From Oceanococcus sp. HetDA_MAG_MS8 (GTDB lineage: Bacteria; Pseudomonadota; Gammaproteobacteria; Nevskiales; Oceanococcaceae), in contig JAHCMK010000005.1 in NCBI GenBank assembly GCA_019192445.1, positions 1 through 64,000 on the forward strand: a DNA stretch of 64,000 nucleotides, read 5' to 3'. This document shows, piece after piece, positions 53,197-61,479 of the stretch (position 1 is its first letter; each line of letters starts with the position of its first letter). The position numbers were made by a program, and so were the translations under genes. Under the pieces are notes generated by a model, which was given only the letters and a program-made list of their open reading frames with translations, made no database searches and was not told the DNA's origin.

Positions 53197-53967
53197 ATGA
53201 GCACACCGAACGGACGCCCAACGCTGGAGTTCAAAGGGCGCATGTTGAGCGTTTCGCTACTGCGCATCTATACCAATGACCTGGAGCAGATCGCGCAAAC
53301 CCTGCGCGACCACCTGATTCAGGCTGCATTGCTGCGCGAACTGCCCGTGGCTTTGGATCTACAAGTGCAAATTATCGATGTTGATGGTCTGCTGGCCATT
53401 TGCCGCAAGGAGCATCTGAAGGTCATCGGTGCAGTTCGTGGCGCGGCGTCGATGGAGGCCGCTGTTCGCCGCACCGGTTTGGCGGTGATTCGCGATCCTG
53501 GCGGCAAAGGAGATGTGGTCGAGGTGCCGGTGGCCGATCTGCCGCCAGCTCCGGCTCCAGCTCCACCACCAGCCGCCGAAGCTGCACCCGCGCCAGCCCA
53601 GGCCGCGGAGCCGCCAGCGGCACCTACGGCTGAGCCTTTTGCCGTCAAAGTGCACAATACGCCCGTGCGCTCCGGGCAGCAGCTATACATACGGCAGGGC
53701 GACCTGACGCTGACCGCGCCGGTGGGCGCAGGCGCTGAGGTCATTGCCGACGGCAATGTACATATTTATGGTGTACTGCGTGGACGCGCCATTGCTGGGG
53801 CGCAGGGTGATACCAATGCGCGCATCTTCTGCCACTCTTTGCAAGCAGAGTTAGTGGCAATTGCGGGTATTTACGTGGTGGCGGACGATATTCCTGCGGA
53901 GGTGCGCGGGAAACCCGTCCACATCAAATTGGATGGTGAGCGGCTGGATTTCCAGGCGCTAGATTAA
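53197..53967 (+). CDS. minC: Septum site-determining protein MinC
   Basis: A 256-residue FtsZ antagonist that blocks division at the poles. The N-terminal domain covers residues 8-100 (LEFKGRMLSVSLLRIYTNDL; VIGAVRGA). A long Pro/Ala linker covers about 107-150. The C-terminal beta-helix that binds MinD is at 155-250 (LTAPVGAGAEVIADGNVHIYG; ARIFCHSLQAELVAIAGIY). The start at ATG 53197 was chosen from the family N-terminus. It is followed by minD after 51 bp. The linker is longer than usual. Confidence 0.95.
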   Translation: MSTPNGRPTLEFKGRMLSVSLLRIYTNDLEQIAQTLRDHLIQAALLRELPVALDLQVQIIDVDGLLAICRKEHLKVIGAVRGAASMEAAVRRTGLAVIRDPGGKGDVVEVPVADLPPAPAPAPPPAAEAAPAPAQAAEPPAAPTAEPFAVKVHNTPVRSGQQLYIRQGDLTLTAPVGAGAEVIADGNVHIYGVLRGRAIAGAQGDTNARIFCHSLQAELVAIAGIYVVADDIPAEVRGKPVHIKLDGERLDFQALD

Positions 53968-54018
53968 GCTGGCTACAGGCTGAATAGAACGAAATCGTCT
54001 CTGAAGGGGGAATCAATC

Positions 54019-54825
54019 GTGGCGAAGATTATTGTGGTGACCTCGGGCAAAGGCGGTGTGGGGAAAACCACCACCAGTGCCTCCTTTGCTTGTGGGCTTG
54101 CCAAACGCGGCCACAAAACGGTCGTCATCGACTTCGATGTGGGCCTACGGAATCTTGACTTGATTATGGGCTGCGAACGCCGGGTCGTTTACGACTTCGT
54201 GAACGTGGTCCATGGCGAAGCGAATCTCAAGCAGGCTTTGATCAAAGATAAGCGGGTCGACAACCTGTACATTCTTGCCGCCTCGCAAACGCGCGATAAA
54301 GACGCGCTGACCGAAGAAGGTGTGAAGAAGGTATTGGATGATTTGTCCAAAGACTTCGACTACATCGTCTGCGACTCCCCGGCGGGTATTGAAAAAGGCG
54401 CATTCCTGGCGATGAACTTCGCTGACGAAGCTCTGGTGGTGACCAACCCCGAAGTGTCGTCGGTGCGTGACTCGGACAGGGTGCTAGGGCTGTTACAGTC
54501 GAAAACGGTCGGCGCCAAGAACGGCACACCACCCAAAGAGCATTTGGTGATTACGCGTTACTCTCCGGAGCGTGTGCAGCAAGGGGAAATGCTCTCGGTG
54601 GAAGATGTGCAGGACATTCTTGCCATTCCGTTGATGGGCGTCATCCCAGAGTCGAAAACGGTTCTGAATAGCTCTAATGCCGGCACGCCCGTGATCATGG
54701 AAGAAGAGACCGATGCCGGTGTGGCCTACGGTGACCTTGTCGATCGTTTCCTTGGCAAAGACCGCCCCTTGCGCTTCGTAACCATTGAACGCAAAGGCCT
54801 ATTCAGCCGCTTGTTCGGAGATTGA
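54019..54825 (+). CDS. minD: Septum site-determining ATPase MinD
   Basis: A 268-residue membrane-associated ATPase that carries MinC to the poles. The deviant Walker A is VTSGKGGVGKTT at residues 6-17, and DFDVGLRNLDLIMGCERR and DYIVCDSPAGIEKGA follow. The C-terminal amphipathic helix (KGLFSRLFGD) binds the membrane. It starts at GTG 54019 after AAGGGGG. minE begins one base after the stop. Confidence 0.97.
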   Translation: MAKIIVVTSGKGGVGKTTTSASFACGLAKRGHKTVVIDFDVGLRNLDLIMGCERRVVYDFVNVVHGEANLKQALIKDKRVDNLYILAASQTRDKDALTEEGVKKVLDDLSKDFDYIVCDSPAGIEKGAFLAMNFADEALVVTNPEVSSVRDSDRVLGLLQSKTVGAKNGTPPKEHLVITRYSPERVQQGEMLSVEDVQDILAIPLMGVIPESKTVLNSSNAGTPVIMEEETDAGVAYGDLVDRFLGKDRPLRFVTIERKGLFSRLFGD

Positions 54826-54826
54826 T

Positions 54827-55126
54827 ATGTCCTGGTTGACTGATCTATTTCGCGAACGTCAAAAGTCTACGGCCAGCGAAGCCCGTGAGCGGCTGAAGTT
54901 GGTGGTGGTGGCTGATCGTATGCACGAACGTGGTGCGCCCAGCTTTTTGCCAGAGCTACAGCGTGACATTCTCAAAGCCATCCGCCGCTATGTGCAGGTG
55001 CCCGATGATGCGGTGGCTATTGATGTGAGCAAAGACGACACCACTGAGGCCTTGGAACTCACCATTACCGTGCCGGAGGCCAACAACACGCCGCCGGTGG
55101 CCAAGAAGGGCCGGGCGCGGCGCTAA
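54827..55126 (+). CDS. minE: Cell division topological specificity factor MinE
   Basis: A 99-residue MinE. The N-terminal anti-MinCD helix (SWLTDLFRERQKSTASEARE) precedes the topological domain (LKLVVVADRMHERGAPSFLP; LQRDILKAIRRYVQV). It drives MinD off the membrane to set up pole-to-pole oscillation. A short basic tail follows. It ends the minCDE unit, with a strong terminator 37 bp on. Confidence 0.96.
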   Translation: MSWLTDLFRERQKSTASEARERLKLVVVADRMHERGAPSFLPELQRDILKAIRRYVQVPDDAVAIDVSKDDTTEALELTITVPEANNTPPVAKKGRARR

Positions 55127-55163
55127 AGGTAGCCTTGAGGGCAACCTACCTGCCGATATAGTT

Positions 55164-55197
55164 AAAAAAGCCGCAGCATCAAAGCTGCGGTTTTTTT
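55164..55197. terminator. Bidirectional rho-independent terminator after minE
   Basis: CCGCAGC (55171-55177), loop ATCAAA, GCTGCGG (55184-55190), then seven T; six A precede the stem. It can end minCDE on the plus strand and the yihY gene on the minus strand. Confidence 0.9.
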
Positions 55198-55311
55198 ATG
55201 AGAAACGCATTGTGTCCGCGACCGGGCATCACCCTGGCCTGGGTATGGGCGGTTGAGGCGTGTTGCTCTCGTCCCGGTAGGGCAGTTTTAAGTGCTGCCG
55301 CGCGATAGCAG

Positions 55312-56637
55312 CTAATCTGGTTTGCAGCGCAGGAGATCTTCCAGGCTGCGCCCGGCGAGATGCTCGCAGCGCATCTGCTCAAGCTCGCTGGCCAGGGTGG
55401 TCACCGCCGCGTAGCGGGCATCTGTCACGTGCCCCCCTGTATGAATGGGGTTGCGTGAGGCTTGCAAGATATCCAACAGTTTTAGAGCCTGAATCGGCGC
55501 TCCGGGCAGGTATCCTCCGTCGCTGGTCTCCCGTAGCAAGCCTTGCTCCAACAGTCTGGCGATGAGCATATTGGTTGCCTCTGGTCGGGCTTTGAGCTGC
55601 TTTGTGAGTTGTTCAGCATTGGGTGGAGATTGCTGCTCGCTAAACCGCTTGGCCACCTCGAGCATCAGACTCAAGCTCAGTGCGTCATGGCCCTGCGGTG
55701 ATAAATCTCCGGCCTCACGGCGCGCCGTCAGATACTGCGGGTTCTGGCTAAAGAAGGTGATTTGCGCGCCCAGCAGCAAGATCATCCATGCGATGTACAT
55801 CCAGATGAGGAGCAAAATGAGGATGGCAAAGCTGGAATACACGGCGTTGTAATTGCTGCTACCGGCAGCAAATTCGGCAAAGCCCACCGTGGCCAGCTGC
55901 CATAGCACGCCACTGAATAAACCCCCCATCATGGCCGCACCCCAACGTACCCGTGTGTTGGGAATGACGACGAATAAGAAACTGAAAATGGCACAGACCA
56001 TGAGTAGTGGGGTGAGACGACCCAGCAAAATTACACCTTCGCTCATGCCGGGCATCGTGAGCAGCGTGCTCACCAGCCGATTCGAGGACAGGCTCGCCGT
56101 GACGCCAACAGTGAGCGATACGGCCAGTGGACCTAAGAGCAGCAGGACCAAGTATTGGGAGACACGCTGACTCAGGGGCCTGGTTCTGGGGATTTTCCAG
56201 GCGTGGTTGAAGGCCGCTTCCACTTTTTGAATCATGGAAATGACGGTGTAAAACAGCATCGCCACGCCAATAGACCCAAGCACTCCGATCTTGACGTTAT
56301 CGACAAAGTCCAAAAGCATGCTGGTGATGCGTGGAGCTTCTGCACCCAAGGGCTGCAGCAGATTCATCAGCATGGGCTCAATCTGGTTGTGCAGCCCTAA
56401 GGCTTTGAATAAGGAAAAGCTCAAGGCGAGCAGGGGAACCAGCGCCAGTAAGGTGGTGTACACCAAGCTCATCGCACGTAGTGTGAGGTCACCCTGACTG
56501 AGCTCGCGGATGGAGCAGTAAACAACCTGTGCGATGCGTTGCAGTGCCGCTTGCCCCCGCGATTGAGGTGGCTGCCACAGTTTGTCTTGCCAGTGCTGCG
56601 GCTGAAGCCAGTAAGAGATTGCGCTGATATCGGGCAT
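55312..56637 (-). CDS. YihY/BrkB-family inner membrane protein with winged-helix tail
   Basis: A 441-residue protein. The six-helix YihY domain is at about 40-295: LTLRAMSLVYTTLLALVPLLALSF opens it, and PNTRVRWGAAMMGGLFSGVLW and SSFAILILLLIWMYIAWMILLLGA follow. A cytosolic C-terminal winged helix follows at about 330-420 (LTKQLKARPEATNMLIARLLEQG). The family was once mislabelled RNase BN; its function is unresolved. It is convergent with minCDE and divergent from the phasin gene. Confidence 0.9.
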   Translation of the reverse strand: MPDISAISYWLQPQHWQDKLWQPPQSRGQAALQRIAQVVYCSIRELSQGDLTLRAMSLVYTTLLALVPLLALSFSLFKALGLHNQIEPMLMNLLQPLGAEAPRITSMLLDFVDNVKIGVLGSIGVAMLFYTVISMIQKVEAAFNHAWKIPRTRPLSQRVSQYLVLLLLGPLAVSLTVGVTASLSSNRLVSTLLTMPGMSEGVILLGRLTPLLMVCAIFSFLFVVIPNTRVRWGAAMMGGLFSGVLWQLATVGFAEFAAGSSNYNAVYSSFAILILLLIWMYIAWMILLLGAQITFFSQNPQYLTARREAGDLSPQGHDALSLSLMLEVAKRFSEQQSPPNAEQLTKQLKARPEATNMLIARLLEQGLLRETSDGGYLPGAPIQALKLLDILQASRNPIHTGGHVTDARYAAVTTLASELEQMRCEHLAGRSLEDLLRCKPD

Positions 56638-56667
56638 GGGTCCTGCTTGTCACTTCGAATGGAAATT

Positions 56668-56723
56668 GTTGCAACGCAACACTTGACAATTGTTGCACTG
56701 CACACATATGATGCACTGCAACA
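56668..56723 (+). promoter_or_regulatory. Phasin promoter embedded in GTTGCA/TGCAAC repeats
   Basis: TTGACA at 56683-56688 and TATGAT at 56707-56712 are 18 bp apart, a near-consensus promoter. A palindrome GTTGC-AAC-GCAAC lies at 56668-56680. TGTTGCACTGCA (56691-56702) is inversely repeated with one mismatch at 56712-56723, over the -10. Such TTGCTGCA-type elements are what I remember of PhaR sites before phasin genes, so polymer-responsive repression is inferred. Confidence 0.65.
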
Positions 56724-56794
56724 TATCCGGCAGATGACGGATTTGCTGTCATCGTAATTCGTTTGCAGATCCCTTGAGTGGGGAGGAGCCAAAA

Positions 56795-57352
56795 ATGCAA
56801 GTACAAGAAATCATCGAAAAAGCCAAAACTCGCGTCGAGTCGCTGCGTAAAGAAGCTGAAACTCGCGTAGAAAAAGTTCGCGGCGAAGCCAAGAGCCGCT
56901 TTGAGCTGGTCAGTGGCCGTGCTGAAAACGCCATCAAAGTGTCGACCGACACCTTGAAAAAGGCTGGCGATCTGGTGAGCACCACGGCGAAAACCGTTGC
57001 CAAAACCAACCAAGACGCCGCTGAAGACCTTTACGGTCAAGCCAAAACCAGTGTGACCAAGGCTCGCGAAGCCGGCTTCAAGGCTGTCAGCGAAAAGCCA
57101 GCTGACTTCCTGCCGCAGGGTCGCACCGTCGTTGTGAAGGCTTTTGAAGAGTCCAAAGAGTCTGTGCTGAAGACTGCTGAAGAGCTGCAAAAGCTGGGCA
57201 AAACGGGCTACGAAGGTGTTGTTAAAGCTGTGGAAGGCAAAAAGCCTGCCGCTAAAAAAGCTGCGGCCAAGCGCACCACCACGCGTAAGACCACTGCTCG
57301 TAAAACCACCGCTAAAACGGCGGCTGCGAAAAGCACAACAGCAGCTAGCTAA
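56795..57352 (+). CDS. Phasin-family protein with histone-like tail
   Basis: A 185-residue amphipathic helical protein of the phasin type, which coats polyhydroxyalkanoate granules. Residues 1-140 are heptad-like (IIEKAKTRVESLRKEAETR; GRAENAIKVSTDTLKKAGDL). The last 37 residues are Lys/Ala/Thr-rich (KKPAAKKAAAKRTTTRKTT), like PhaF or histone H1, and may bind DNA to spread granules at division. GGGAGGAG lies 6-7 bp before ATG 56795. A terminator follows. No pha synthase is in the window. Confidence 0.85.
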   Translation: MQVQEIIEKAKTRVESLRKEAETRVEKVRGEAKSRFELVSGRAENAIKVSTDTLKKAGDLVSTTAKTVAKTNQDAAEDLYGQAKTSVTKAREAGFKAVSEKPADFLPQGRTVVVKAFEESKESVLKTAEELQKLGKTGYEGVVKAVEGKKPAAKKAAAKRTTTRKTTARKTTAKTAAAKSTTAAS

Positions 57353-57404
57353 TCCCTAGCGCTAACGGGTATCCCCCGGTGAGAGTGGTTCCTCACCAAC
57401 CCCG

Positions 57405-57439
57405 ACCGGAGCATCTGTCCCAGGTGCTCCGGTTTTTTT
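57405..57439 (+). terminator. Rho-independent terminator after the phasin gene
   Basis: ACCGGAGCA pairs with TGCTCCGGT (57405-57413 with 57425-57433) around an 11-base loop and ends in a run of seven T. Confidence 0.9.
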
Positions 57440-57467
57440 ATGCCCTTATTGCTGGCATGCTGCGCCC

Positions 57468-58061
57468 ATGAGCGAAGCACCGCCGAGCGGGCAGCCTGGT
57501 AGCTTGAAGGCTGTGCTCGAGAAAGCATTGCAACGGGCCAGCGCTCAGCAGGTGTCCATAGAGGATGTGGTGGTGGCCTTCGGTCCAACCAGCTTTGTCC
57601 CGCTTTTGCTGGTGCCGGCATTGGCCGTCACCTCGCCTTTGAGTGGTATCCCACTATTTTCTAGCGTATGTGGGGTGATGATTGCCCTCATTGCACTGCA
57701 GCAACTCTTGGGCATGGAAAGGGTCTGGCTGCCCCAATGGATACTCCGCCGGACAATCTCCGGACGACGCCTGAGTGCCGCTTTGGAGAAAATGCGCCCA
57801 TTGGTGGAGTGGTTAGACCGCCAAAGTCGTGCGCGTTGGTCGCTGATCTTTCACCCCCCATTGCAGCGCCTGGTGCCAGGAGTTTGTGCCTTACTGGGGG
57901 CACTCATGCCCTTGCTGGAACTGGTGCCGTTTAGCTCCTCTTTGCTCGGCGCTACCGTCTCGGTGTTGGCGACCGCGACGCTAGTTCATGATGGTGTGCT
58001 GGCGAGTCTGGCTCTGATACCGCTGTTGCTTGCTATGAGCTTGGGCCTTCTTGCCCTTTAG
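57468..58061 (+). CDS. ExoD-family membrane protein
   Basis: A 197-residue protein matching the exopolysaccharide synthesis ExoD family: IEDVVVAFGPTSFVPLLLVPALAVTSPL with the conserved GIPLFSSVCG, then RRTISGRRLSAALEKMRP. Four or five hydrophobic helices are present. In rhizobia ExoD mutants are altered in exopolysaccharide and alkali tolerance; the mechanism is unknown. ATG 57468 has no clear ribosome-binding site. Confidence 0.85.
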   Translation: MSEAPPSGQPGSLKAVLEKALQRASAQQVSIEDVVVAFGPTSFVPLLLVPALAVTSPLSGIPLFSSVCGVMIALIALQQLLGMERVWLPQWILRRTISGRRLSAALEKMRPLVEWLDRQSRARWSLIFHPPLQRLVPGVCALLGALMPLLELVPFSSSLLGATVSVLATATLVHDGVLASLALIPLLLAMSLGLLAL

Positions 58062-58134
58062 CACTGCCTAGGCGGGCAGGGCGGCACACCCCATGCTGAC
58101 CCGCATGTGTGCGACGAACTTCTGTCTAGGGACA

Positions 58135-58428
58135 CTAGTCCTCGTCGGCATCTTTGGTACGGGGCTTGCGCCGGCGAGACTCCGGCGCGGCCTCGGTATC
58201 TTCCTCAGGACTTAAGCTGGCATCGATGAAGCGGCGCCAGGCCCGTAACCCTCGTTTACCGGTCATGGTGTCGCGCAAAAAGCTGACCGGGTCAAAATTC
58301 TCCCCCGATTGCGCGAGTCGATCACGCGCGTAGCGAATGAGGTCTTCCTGGATTCCAGCTACATCGGGCAGGCCGAGCAATTGGCGGAACTCCTCGGGGT
58401 TGAGCTCGATTTCAATACGCACCTTCAT
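58135..58428 (-). CDS. DUF6489 family protein
   Basis: A 97-residue soluble protein: KVRIEIELNPEEFRQLLGLPDV and the C-terminal TGKRGLRAWRRFIDASL fit DUF6489, with an acidic/basic tail. Family members often accompany polyhydroxyalkanoate or phasin genes, which fits this locus, although that link is from memory. ATG 58428 follows GGGAAG; the GTG one codon earlier is possible. Confidence 0.65.
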   Translation of the reverse strand: MKVRIEIELNPEEFRQLLGLPDVAGIQEDLIRYARDRLAQSGENFDPVSFLRDTMTGKRGLRAWRRFIDASLSPEEDTEAAPESRRRKPRTKDADED

Positions 58429-58546
58429 CACTACTTCCCATTGTCGCGATTGGAGTACAGCACTCTATGCCAAAGCGAAGCAGCGCAGTGCAAGTCCGGT
58501 CACTGTCTTGCGCCAAAGTGACGCCGCTTGCCTGCGAAGAAATGCG

Positions 58547-58567
58547 GGCGCAGGAACAGCCTGCGCC
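58547..58567 (-). terminator. Hairpin after the NAGGN operon
   Basis: GGCGCAGG and CCTGCGCC pair around a five-base loop, 24 bp after the peptidase stop on the minus strand. Only a weak T-rich stretch follows, so it is a plausible but imperfect terminator. Confidence 0.5.
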
Positions 58568-58591
58568 TCCAAAATACACAAGCTGTTTGAA

Positions 58592-59752
58592 CTAGTCTTG
58601 CTTGTCATCCGCGCCGGACTGCTGATGTTCAGCACCGGCCTGGTGGTGATCTGCGCCGGAAACGAAGCCCTCCAAGGGAGCGAGATCTTTTTGGTCGCGG
58701 AGGAAGAGCGGTTCGCTCTCGACATAGGCCAGGAGTAGTCCCGCCATGCTCTCCAGGCTGTTGAGGTGCGTGCGCTCATAACCATGAGATGCGTCTACAC
58801 CAAAGCAGATCAGTGCGGTGCGAATGTCGTTGCCCGCTTCAATGGCGGAGGCTGAGTCAGAGCGGTAATAGCGGAACACATCGCGCTGGTGCAGGATGCC
58901 ATTCTCTTTGCACAAGTCGATCAAACGACGTGTTAGGTGGTAGTCAAAGGGCCCGACCTGATCCTTCATGGCAATAGTCACGCCGGTTTCTTTGGAGTTC
59001 TGGCCGGGCGCTGGCGTGGCATTGTCGATGGTGACCATCTCTGCCACGTCCTGGTGCAGCACGGCAGAGCAGCCCGAGCCCACCTCTTCGGAAATCGTGA
59101 AAAGCAGGTGGCAATCGGTGGGCAGCTGACGCTTTTCCTCCACAACCAGCTTGGCCATGGCAAGTAAGGCGGCTACCCCGGCTTTGTCATCAAGGTGGCG
59201 GCTGTTGATAAACCCCGACTCGGAGACCTCCGTACGCGGATCCACCGCAACGAAATCGCCAATCTGAATACCCAGGTCAGCCAGATCTTGTTTGTTATGA
59301 CAAAACTCGTCGACGCGGAGTTCGACATGATCCCAACTGGATTTTTGGGTGTCGATCTGCTGGTTGTACACATGGCCTGAGGCTTTGAGGGGCAGGATGG
59401 TGCCGCGGTGATGTTTGCCCGAATCTGTGAGTACATCCGCACGGGCGCCTTCGGCAAAGCGCGAGGACCAATGCCCAATCATGGCCAGGCCTAATCGCCC
59501 GTTAGGTTTGAGCTCGCGCACCATGGCGCCAATCGTATCGAGGTGCACAACGATGGCGCGATCTGGGCTCTTGATCTTGCCGGGCAGCGTGGCGCGGATG
59601 GCTCCGCGCCGGGTGAGCTCAATATGGATGCCCATTTTTTCGAGCTCGGCGCCGGTGTAGCGGACGATTTCGTCGGTATATCCGGCCGGGCTGGGAATGG
59701 CCAGCAGGTTTTTGAGTTGTTCGACCAGATACTTGCTGTTAATGCCTTTCAT
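58592..59752 (-). CDS. M42-family peptidase of the NAGGN osmoprotectant operon
   Basis: A 386-residue co-catalytic metallopeptidase: IVVHLDTIGAMV gives the first metal His/Asp, HLDDKAGVAALLA the bridging Asp, and TISEEVGSGC the catalytic Glu pair. The C-terminus adds a His/Gln/Ala-rich extension. This subgroup is always found after the NAGGN genes and may trim or recycle the dipeptide. It overlaps the synthetase stop by 4 bp (ATGA). Confidence 0.9.
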   Translation of the reverse strand: MKGINSKYLVEQLKNLLAIPSPAGYTDEIVRYTGAELEKMGIHIELTRRGAIRATLPGKIKSPDRAIVVHLDTIGAMVRELKPNGRLGLAMIGHWSSRFAEGARADVLTDSGKHHRGTILPLKASGHVYNQQIDTQKSSWDHVELRVDEFCHNKQDLADLGIQIGDFVAVDPRTEVSESGFINSRHLDDKAGVAALLAMAKLVVEEKRQLPTDCHLLFTISEEVGSGCSAVLHQDVAEMVTIDNATPAPGQNSKETGVTIAMKDQVGPFDYHLTRRLIDLCKENGILHQRDVFRYYRSDSASAIEAGNDIRTALICFGVDASHGYERTHLNSLESMAGLLLAYVESEPLFLRDQKDLAPLEGFVSGADHHQAGAEHQQSGADDKQD

Positions 59753-61479
59753 GATGCGGTTTCCGGAAAGAGTAAGTCGATGAAGCGCTGCGCAGTGGGC
59801 TGGGGCTCATGGTTGGCCAAGCCTGGGCGCTCGTTGGCTTCAATGAATGCATAGTCGGGGGTGGTCGCGGACTTGACCATGAAGTCCAATCCGGTGACCG
59901 GGATTTCCAAGGTGCGCGCGGTCGTTTCGGCGGCTTTACGCAGGGCAGGGTGGAGTTGCTCCGTCACATCCACCAAGATACCGCCGGTATGCAGATTGGC
60001 CGTTTTGCGTACCTGCAATCGTGAACCGGAACGCAAAACTTCATCCATGCGATGGCCTTCAGCTTCCACGCAGCGGATGGTTTCGCCGTCCATGGGAATA
60101 CGGCTTTCCCCTTGGGTTGCCGCCGCGCGTCGACGCGACTGCTTCAAAATCAGATTTTCCACAGTATTGCGTCCGTCACCCACAATAGCAGCGGGTTCGC
60201 GGATGGCTGCGGCCACCACTTGGTAGTCGATGACGATAATGCGTAGATCTTTGCCTTGGATATATTCCTCCAGCAATACGCGGCCATGCGCTTGGGCAGA
60301 TTCAATGGCCGCTTGCATGGAGTCTTCGTCGCGAATGTCCACGCTCACGCCAGCGCCTTGTTCGCCGTCTACAGGTTTGACCACAATGCGTTGAAAACGC
60401 TGTAGAAATTCGCGGTTGTCTTCGGCTGCTGCCGCAAACATTTGGGCAGGGACGCGCACATCGGTTTTGCGGAGCATACGTGCGCACAAGGCCTTGTCGG
60501 CACAACGGCTCATCACGACGGCCGAGGTGAGATCGGTAAGCGACTCGCGGCAGCGGATGCTACGCCCACCGTGAGCGAGCTTGAAGTAACCACCGGCAGC
60601 ATCGAGTATTTGCACCCGAATACCGCGCGCCAGGGCTTCATCAACGATGATTTGCGCGTAGGGGTTGAGATTGTCATGCGACTCGCGCCCCACAAACAGA
60701 CCCCGGTTGAAGGTGTTTTTACGTTTGAGACAAAACACATTCACGCGGTGAAAGCCAAGCTTGTCGTACAGCGCGATGGCCTGTTTGTTGTCGTGCATCA
60801 CCGACAAATCCATCCAGGCACGACCACGCCCCAGAAAACGCCCAGCCAAGTTGCGCACCAGGGCCTCGCCGGTACCGGGTAGGGCATGGTGAATGTCTAC
60901 CGCTAGGCACCACAACGACGAGCCCTGCTCAGGGTCATTAAACGTTTCTACGTGATCGATGCCTGTGACCGTGCCGATGATTCGTCCATCAGGGTTCAGG
61001 GCCACCAGAACAACGCGGCGGCGGTCGCGTAAATTGTCGACCAGGAAGTCTGCATCGGCCTGCTTCATATGATGCTGGCCATAGAGCCGGTTGACCGCAT
61101 CTACATCATCGCGGGATTGAATGCGCCGAATCTGAATGTTGTCTGGGGGGCGCTCTTGGGGCCGTAGGCGCGTGAGTTCCAGGCGGAAGGTGTGCGAGGG
61201 GTCGAGAAAGATATCTTGGGGCGCATAGGAAACGATCACATGAGGATCGCTGACATACATGGCCATGTCGCGCCGGTCGGACTGTTCTCGTAACAACTCG
61301 TCCACCAGCTCGGCCGGGTCACTAGAGAAGGTTTGGCCGAAGAGCAGACGCCCCCAACCGCAATCTAGTGTGACGTTGCGCTGCTCCGGTCGCAGGGGGT
61401 GGTCTGGAGCCTTGGTGGAATCAATGCGCCGATGCAGACGGTCGGGCCGTCGTAGCTTGCGCGCAGTCCGCGATCTCAT
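59749..61479 (-). CDS. ngg: N-acetylglutaminylglutamine synthetase
   Basis: A 576-residue fusion. A GNAT acetyltransferase domain is at about 115-290 (IQIRRIQSRDDVDAVNRLYG; LGFHRVNVFCLKRKN), followed by an ATP-grasp ligase at about 300-575 (IVVKPVDGEQGAGVSVDI; GLDFMVKS; IEANERPGL). It acetylates glutamine and joins glutamine or glutamate units for the osmolyte NAGGN. It sits between asnO and the M42 peptidase with ATGA overlaps on both sides, so all three are translated together. Confidence 0.94.
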   Translation of the reverse strand: MRSRTARKLRRPDRLHRRIDSTKAPDHPLRPEQRNVTLDCGWGRLLFGQTFSSDPAELVDELLREQSDRRDMAMYVSDPHVIVSYAPQDIFLDPSHTFRLELTRLRPQERPPDNIQIRRIQSRDDVDAVNRLYGQHHMKQADADFLVDNLRDRRRVVLVALNPDGRIIGTVTGIDHVETFNDPEQGSSLWCLAVDIHHALPGTGEALVRNLAGRFLGRGRAWMDLSVMHDNKQAIALYDKLGFHRVNVFCLKRKNTFNRGLFVGRESHDNLNPYAQIIVDEALARGIRVQILDAAGGYFKLAHGGRSIRCRESLTDLTSAVVMSRCADKALCARMLRKTDVRVPAQMFAAAAEDNREFLQRFQRIVVKPVDGEQGAGVSVDIRDEDSMQAAIESAQAHGRVLLEEYIQGKDLRIIVIDYQVVAAAIREPAAIVGDGRNTVENLILKQSRRRAAATQGESRIPMDGETIRCVEAEGHRMDEVLRSGSRLQVRKTANLHTGGILVDVTEQLHPALRKAAETTARTLEIPVTGLDFMVKSATTPDYAFIEANERPGLANHEPQPTAQRFIDLLFPETAS

